This document shows, in pieces, positions 60,052-64,000 of a DNA stretch of 64,000 bases; the stretch's first letter is position 1, and each line of letters starts with the position of its first letter. Location of the stretch: positions 1 to 64,000 of the forward strand of contig NZ_SMKW01000040.1 of NCBI RefSeq assembly GCF_004348985.1, given 5' to 3'. Below the pieces are notes generated by a model that made no database searches, was not told where the DNA came from, and was given only the letters and a program-made list of their open reading frames with translations. The position numbers and the translations under genes are program-made. Origin of the DNA: Saccharopolyspora elongata (GTDB taxonomy: Bacteria > Actinomycetota > Actinomycetes > Mycobacteriales > Pseudonocardiaceae).

Positions 60052-60366
60052 TCACCGCACGCGGCCGGGCTTCGGCCAGAGGCGCCAGCGGATGACGCCG
60101 AGCACCTCGGCCGGGCCGAGCTCCCGAGAATCCGTCGAACCGAAGGCGTTGTCGCCCTCGACGTGCCAGCCGTCGCCGTCGCGCCGCAGCGCGCGCTTCA
60201 CCGAAAGCTGGCCCGGACGCTGCGCCCAGCGCACCAGCACGACGTCTCCCGGCCGGGCGGAACCCCGCAGCCGCAACAACACCACGTTGCGATCCCGCAG
60301 GGTGGGAACCATGGACGGCCCGCGCACCAGCAACCGCCGCCAAGGCCACCGCCCGAGGGACTTCAC
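60052..60366 (-). CDS. sodX: Nickel-type superoxide dismutase maturation protease
   Basis: A 104-residue signal-peptidase-like serine protease (S26 type) that trims the pro-sequence of nickel SOD so that His1 becomes the N-terminus. The nucleophile is Ser18 in RGPSMVPTL and the general base Lys57 in LSVKRALRRDGDGWHVEGDN. ATG-like GTG at 60366 is chosen because GGAGG lies five bases upstream; a longer start at 60429 would leave only 16 bp to sodN and no room for a divergent promoter. It diverges from its substrate gene sodN. Confidence 0.92.
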   Translation of the reverse strand: MKSLGRWPWRRLLVRGPSMVPTLRDRNVVLLRLRGSARPGDVVLVRWAQRPGQLSVKRALRRDGDGWHVEGDNAFGSTDSRELGPAEVLGVIRWRLWPKPGRVR

Positions 60367-60445
60367 AGGCACCTCCAATGGGACTTCGAGGATCTTCAAG
60401 AGTAGGGTCGCCCCTGTCGGAGCACTCACTTGTCAGGGAGGAATC

Positions 60446-60853
60446 ATGCGACTCCTGTCGCGAATCCTCAGCCCCCGCCTCGAGGCAACCGCGCACTGCG
60501 ACCTGCCGTGCGGCGTGTACGACCCGGCGCAGGCGCGGATCGAGGCTGAGTCCATCAAGGCGATCCAGGAGAAGTACCAGGCCAATGAGGACCCGGAGTT
60601 CCGCACTCGCGCGATTCTGATCGCCGAGCAGCGCTCCGAGTTGGTCAAGCACCACCTGTGGGTGCTGTGGACCGACTACTTCAAGCCGCCGCACTTCGAG
60701 AAGTACCCGCAGCTGCACGAGCTGATCAACAAGGCCACCAAGGCCGCGGGCGCGGCCGGGACCAAGGGTTCCATGGAGGCCAAGTCCGGTCAGCAGCTGC
60801 TGGACTACATCGCCGAGATCGACAAGATCTTCTGGGAAACCAAGCAGGGCTGA
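60446..60853 (+). CDS. sodN: Nickel-containing superoxide dismutase
   Basis: A 135-residue precursor. The 16-residue propeptide MRLLSRILSPRLEATA is removed to expose His17-Cys18-Asp-Leu-Pro-Cys22-Gly, the nickel hook HCDLPCGVYDPAQARIEAES. The rest is the four-helix bundle of the hexameric enzyme (HHLWVLWTDYFKPPHFEKYP). It converts superoxide to O2 and H2O2 in the cytoplasm. AGGGAGG precedes the ATG. The TAGGGT at 60402-60407 could be its -10. A hairpin follows at 60871. Confidence 0.97.
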   Translation: MRLLSRILSPRLEATAHCDLPCGVYDPAQARIEAESIKAIQEKYQANEDPEFRTRAILIAEQRSELVKHHLWVLWTDYFKPPHFEKYPQLHELINKATKAAGAAGTKGSMEAKSGQQLLDYIAEIDKIFWETKQG

Positions 60854-60870
60854 GGTCGTAGTTCCGCGAG

Positions 60871-60916
60871 GACGCCGGCCGGCGGGAACCATTTCCGCCG
60901 ACCGGCGTTCTTTCGT
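60871..60916 (+). terminator. Terminator after sodN
   Basis: Imperfect stem CGCCGG-C-CGGCGG against CCGCCG-A-CCGGCG (60873-60907) around GAACCATTT, followed by TTCTTTCGTGTT. It lies about 20 bp beyond the sodN stop. Confidence 0.65.
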
Positions 60917-60940
60917 GTTCCGGCCCGGCAGACTGGGCGG

Positions 60941-61387
60941 ATGGGACTCGATCAACCACTGCTGGACGCGGCCGTGGAGCTGCTGGAACGGCGTTGGGGG
61001 CACGCCGAGCAGGCCGTGGCGGCCGCCGTGCGGCTCGACGACGGCCAGATCCTGACCAGCACCAGCCTCGACAACCTCAACGCCGCCGCCACCCTGTGCG
61101 CCGAGACCGGCGCGCTCTGCCAGGCGTACACGCTCGACAAGCGCGTCACCGCGTCCGTCTGCGTCAGCAAATGGCCTGGTGCCGAAGGCCATCCCGTGCT
61201 CGCGCCGTGCGGCGTCTGCCAGGAGCGGCTGGCGTTGTGGGGCCCGGACGTCGAGGTGGCGGTGGCCGACGCGGACAGCCCTTCGGGCTGGTCGGCGCGG
61301 ACGCTGCGCGAGCTGAACCCGTTCTACTGGGGAACCCTGTTCTCCGCCGACGGCGGTTGGCCGTCCGCCGCGGAGCACCTCGCCTGA
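60941..61387 (+). CDS. Cytidine deaminase-family protein
   Basis: A 148-residue zinc deaminase. LCAETGALCQA gives the Cys53-Ala-Glu55 motif (zinc ligand and proton shuttle), and APCGVCQERLALWG the other ligands Cys90 and Cys93. These match the small homotetrameric cytidine deaminases and the related blasticidin-S deaminases. The C-terminus LRELNPFYWG resembles Cdd. The likely reaction is cytidine to uridine in pyrimidine salvage, though a base-analogue or antibiotic substrate is possible. The alpha/beta hydrolase gene follows 56 bp later on the same strand. Confidence 0.85.
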   Translation: MGLDQPLLDAAVELLERRWGHAEQAVAAAVRLDDGQILTSTSLDNLNAAATLCAETGALCQAYTLDKRVTASVCVSKWPGAEGHPVLAPCGVCQERLALWGPDVEVAVADADSPSGWSARTLRELNPFYWGTLFSADGGWPSAAEHLA

Positions 61388-61443
61388 TCCGGCAACCGAA
61401 ATTCGAATGCGCCCGCGTGCGGGCATGTCCACAATTGACCACC

Positions 61444-62319
61444 GTGGACGTTCCGGAACCGACGCGGCTCGGGCTGCACGAACTCGCCGACGGGCGCCGC
61501 CTCGCCTGGGGCGAGTGGGGCGCGGCGGACGGCGTCGCCGTCCTGCTGTGCCCTGGAGCCGCGACGAGCCGGCGGCTCGGGTTCGGCGCCGATGCCGTCG
61601 ACGCGCTGGGCATCCGGCTCATCTCGGTGGACCGGCCCGGCCTGGGCGCCTCCGATCCCGCACCCGGGCGCACGCTCCGCGACTGGGCCGACGACATCGC
61701 CGAGTTCGCCGCCGGGCGCGGCATCGACGACCTCGCGGTCGTCGGCTACTCGGCCGGTGGGCCGTTCGCCCTGGCCTGCGCGGCGGCGGGCGTCGCGAGC
61801 CGGGCCGCCGTCGTCGCCGGGGCCGACGAGTTCGCGGTGCTCGGCGACGCGCTCCCCGGCGACCTGCGGGACATGGTCGGCGCGGTCGCCGCCGATCCGG
61901 CGGCGGCCGAGGAGTCGTTCGCCGAGTTCGGCAGCCCGGAGGCGCTGTGGAAGCTGATCGTCGCCTTCAGCCCGGAAACCGACCTCGCCGTCTACCGGAA
62001 TCCGCGGTTCGAACGGGCTTTCCGCCGCGCCATGGCCGACGGTTTCGCGCAGGGCGCGGCGGGGTACGCCCGCGACACCGCGCTGGCGATGAGCCGCTGG
62101 CCGTTCGCGGCGGAGGAGATCCGCGTCCCCGTCGACCTCTGGTACGGCCGGCTGGACACCAGCCCGAGCCACTCGCCCGACTTCGGCGCCACGCTGGCCC
62201 GGCGCATCCCGGGCGCCCGGCACCACGTCGTCCCGGACGCCGGGGGCGCCCTGCTCTGGACCCACGCCGAGCAGATCCTCCGCAGTCTGCTGGACCCGTG
62301 GGCGCCGACCGGCGGCTGA
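61444..62319 (+). CDS. Alpha/beta hydrolase fold protein
   Basis: A 291-residue alpha/beta hydrolase. The nucleophile elbow is VVGYSAGGPFAL (Ser), oxyanion-loop side LLCPGAATSRRLGF, and acid candidate Asp in DLWYGRLDTSPSHSP. The usual catalytic His in a GH motif near the C-terminus is not at its expected place: the sequence reads VVPDAGGALLWTH. Activity may be lost or may use the later His. The substrate is unknown. GTG at 61444 lies in a normal family context. Confidence 0.85.
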   Translation: MDVPEPTRLGLHELADGRRLAWGEWGAADGVAVLLCPGAATSRRLGFGADAVDALGIRLISVDRPGLGASDPAPGRTLRDWADDIAEFAAGRGIDDLAVVGYSAGGPFALACAAAGVASRAAVVAGADEFAVLGDALPGDLRDMVGAVAADPAAAEESFAEFGSPEALWKLIVAFSPETDLAVYRNPRFERAFRRAMADGFAQGAAGYARDTALAMSRWPFAAEEIRVPVDLWYGRLDTSPSHSPDFGATLARRIPGARHHVVPDAGGALLWTHAEQILRSLLDPWAPTGG

Positions 62320-62337
62320 CCGGCCGGCGCCGCTCGA

Positions 62338-62943
62338 TCACCCCTCGACGGCCTCGCCGAACAGGAAGTCCGCCGCCGTGGTCTCCGCCTCGGCGAGCAC
62401 CTGCTCCCCCGCCGCGGTCTCGGTGTCGTGGACGAGCCGGAGCTCCGCGTCCTCGATGCCGCAGAAGTTCGAGACGCCCATGCGGAGCTGGGTGTCCATC
62501 GCCCCGGACAGGCCGGCTTCCGCATATCCGCCGCTCGCCCCGCCGGCCAGTCCCAGCCACAGCATCCGCTTCCCGGCCAGCCGCGCTTCGGCGGCGCCGT
62601 AGGCGAAGCCGTGGTTCCACACCCGGTCGATCCAGCCCTTGACGATCGCCGGCACGCCGAACCACCACACCGGGAACACCACCACGATCACGTCGGCGGC
62701 GTCGATGCGCGCCATGTGCGCCCGGACCTCGGGCGAGTAGGTCTTGCCGGGATCCTTCCAGTCGGGCTCGTCGGCGGTCTCCAGGCGCGGGTCGAACCCC
62801 TCGGCGTAGAGGTCGAGCAGGTCCACCTCGTACTGCGCCGCCTTCAGCCTGCGGTGCACCCGGTCGGCCGCCTTGGTGGTCAGCGAGTCGGCGCGCGGGT
62901 GCGCGACGACGACGAGGGCCCGTTCTCCCTGGTGGGATGTCAT
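62338..62943 (-). CDS. NAD(P)H-dependent oxidoreductase (flavodoxin-like)
   Basis: A 201-residue flavoprotein of the MdaB/KefF/NQO type. ALVVVAHPRADSLTTKAAD is the FMN/FAD phosphate loop, VFPVWWFGVPAIVKGWIDRV WNHGFAYG the flavin and quinone pocket motif, and WLGLAGGASGGYAEAGL the third flavin contact. It reduces quinones by two electrons with NAD(P)H, limiting redox cycling. It starts 29 bp after the stop of the NADP-dependent reductase on the same strand, so the pair forms an operon with a detoxification theme. Confidence 0.9.
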   Translation of the reverse strand: MTSHQGERALVVVAHPRADSLTTKAADRVHRRLKAAQYEVDLLDLYAEGFDPRLETADEPDWKDPGKTYSPEVRAHMARIDAADVIVVVFPVWWFGVPAIVKGWIDRVWNHGFAYGAAEARLAGKRMLWLGLAGGASGGYAEAGLSGAMDTQLRMGVSNFCGIEDAELRLVHDTETAAGEQVLAEAETTAADFLFGEAVEG

Positions 62944-62972
62944 TTCAGCATTCCTCCGATTCGTGCGGTTCG

Positions 62973-63998
62973 TCAGTCGCCCAGCCGGACGAGCATCTTT
63001 CCGGTGTTGGCGCCGTTCAAGACGCCCATCAACGCCTCGGGAGCCCGCTCGATACCACGCTCCACTGTGGACTCCGCGTGCAGGCTTCCGTCGGCGAGCC
63101 AGTCCGCGGCCTTGCCGATGTACTCGCCGAACCGGTCGAAGTAGCGGCCGGAGAGCAGGCCGCGCATCGTGATGTCCTTGCCAGCCAACTGGAAGTAGTT
63201 GCGCGGGCCCGCGGCCGGCGCCCCGGCGTTGTAGCCGCTGATGGCGCCCACCAGGGCGATCCGGCCGCCGACGCGCATCGCGTCGATGGCGGCCTCCAGG
63301 TGCTCCCCGCCCACGTTGTCGAGGTAGACGTCGATGCCGTCCGGCGCGACCGCGTCGAGCTGCTCGGCGACCGGCGCGGCCCGGTAGTCGATGGCGGCGT
63401 CGAACCCGAACGCCTCGCGCAGCTTGCGCGCCTTGACCGGGCCGCCGGCCGAGCCGATCACCTTGGCGGCGCCGAACTTGCGGGCCAGCTGGCCGGCGAT
63501 GCTGCCCACCGCCCCGGCCGCCGCGGACACGAACACCACGTCCCCGGGCCGCACCGGCGCGATCTCGGTGAACGCAACGTAGGCGGTCAAGCCGGTCGTC
63601 CCCAGCGGGCCCAGGTAGTCCTGCGCCGCGGCGATCGAGGTGTCGACCTGCTCGACCCCGGCCGCGTCCACGACCGCGAACTCGCGCCAGCCGAGCCAGT
63701 GCCGGACGGTCGCCCCGACCGGCACCTCCGGCGCCTCGGACGCGATGACCTCCCCGATGGCCGGGCCGTCCAGCACCTCCCCCACCCGGAACTGCGGCAG
63801 GTAGGTGACCTCCGGGTTCATCCGCTCCCGCATGTAGGGGTCGACCGACATCCAGGTGTTGCGCACCAGCACCTGCCCCGCGGCAGGGGTGGGCGCCGGC
63901 GCCTCGACGAGTGCGAAGTTCGCCGCGGTGGGCGCTTTGCTCGGCTTCTCGACCAGGCGGATCTCCCGACCGGTGCCGGGATTGCCGTCGTTGCTCAT
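62973..63998 (-). CDS. NADP-dependent oxidoreductase (LTB4 12-hydroxydehydrogenase/YncB-like)
   Basis: A 341-residue zinc-free MDR reductase. NTWMSVDPYMRERM and WREFAVVD are typical of prostaglandin reductase/curcumin reductase relatives; the NADP motif is VFVSAAAGAVGSIAGQLARK and the substrate side reads YLDNVGGEHLEAAIDAM. It reduces alpha,beta-unsaturated carbonyls with NADPH. The start ATG is at 63998, two bases from the window edge, so its ribosome binding site and promoter are not visible. It precedes the quinone reductase gene in one operon. Confidence 0.92.
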   Translation of the reverse strand: MSNDGNPGTGREIRLVEKPSKAPTAANFALVEAPAPTPAAGQVLVRNTWMSVDPYMRERMNPEVTYLPQFRVGEVLDGPAIGEVIASEAPEVPVGATVRHWLGWREFAVVDAAGVEQVDTSIAAAQDYLGPLGTTGLTAYVAFTEIAPVRPGDVVFVSAAAGAVGSIAGQLARKFGAAKVIGSAGGPVKARKLREAFGFDAAIDYRAAPVAEQLDAVAPDGIDVYLDNVGGEHLEAAIDAMRVGGRIALVGAISGYNAGAPAAGPRNYFQLAGKDITMRGLLSGRYFDRFGEYIGKAADWLADGSLHAESTVERGIERAPEALMGVLNGANTGKMLVRLGD

Positions 63999-64000
63999 CC

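Overview
This window comes from a high-GC actinomycete chromosome. GTG and TTG starts are common. It carries an actinobacterial Kgd-type 2-oxoglutarate enzyme next to a DUF6104 protein, a nickel superoxide dismutase with its maturation protease, a HutF-type histidine operon, and a 371-residue alanine dehydrogenase with the mycobacterial catalytic residue numbering. Gene content and intergenic repeats suggest Pseudonocardiaceae, most like Saccharopolyspora; this genus is an inference. There is no tRNA, rRNA, CRISPR array, prophage or intact insertion sequence.

Layout. 0-8 kb: a partial AbiEi/DUF559-type gene at the left edge, a Tat-exported berberine-type FAD oxidase, a decayed NmrA/AraC gene pair, an acyl-CoA ligase plus O-methyltransferase, a gene-free nested-repeat element, and a VOC protein. 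8-16.5 kb: a large LAL-type LuxR regulator, a cupin, a TetR regulator divergent from an SDR plus guanidinium exporter operon, and a three-gene FAD oxidoreductase/NmrA/epimerase operon. 16.5-22 kb: sdaA and gcvH behind a tandem glycine riboswitch, then a PucR regulator and ald. 22-29 kb: a small hypothetical protein, a two-gene ABC transporter and a fused ABC exporter. 29-36.6 kb: kgd, a DUF6104 protein, an ABM-fold protein, a GNAT protein and a secreted His-rich peptide. 36.7-41 kb: tdh-kbl-lysR and a quinone oxidoreductase. 41-49 kb: the hut operon (hutH, hutU, an M20 amidohydrolase, hutF, hutI) with a divergent IclR regulator. 49-53 kb: an osmoprotectant ABC transporter operon. 53-60 kb: a BpsA-like transferase, a PAS-GGDEF-EAL protein, malic enzyme and a lone RmlC-type epimerase. 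60-64 kb: sodX/sodN, a cytidine deaminase, an alpha/beta hydrolase and two NAD(P)H oxidoreductases.

Functional theme. Much of the window breaks amino acids down into central carbon: glycine/serine (gcvH-sdaA, riboswitch-controlled), alanine (ald with PucR), threonine (tdh-kbl), histidine (hut), feeding Kgd and malic enzyme.

Most unusual feature. Intergenic DNA is packed with short repeats. The main family (core TGACAGGAARGTTCCC, about 39 copies counted by eye at 11 loci) is almost confined to gene 3' ends, occurs in both orientations, forms a local 41-bp tandem array and builds inverted pairs. Three smaller families are also present: TTTCGCGCGAAA palindromes, GTGAACRG-type dyads, and CTCGTGAGCG hairpins in the hut operon.
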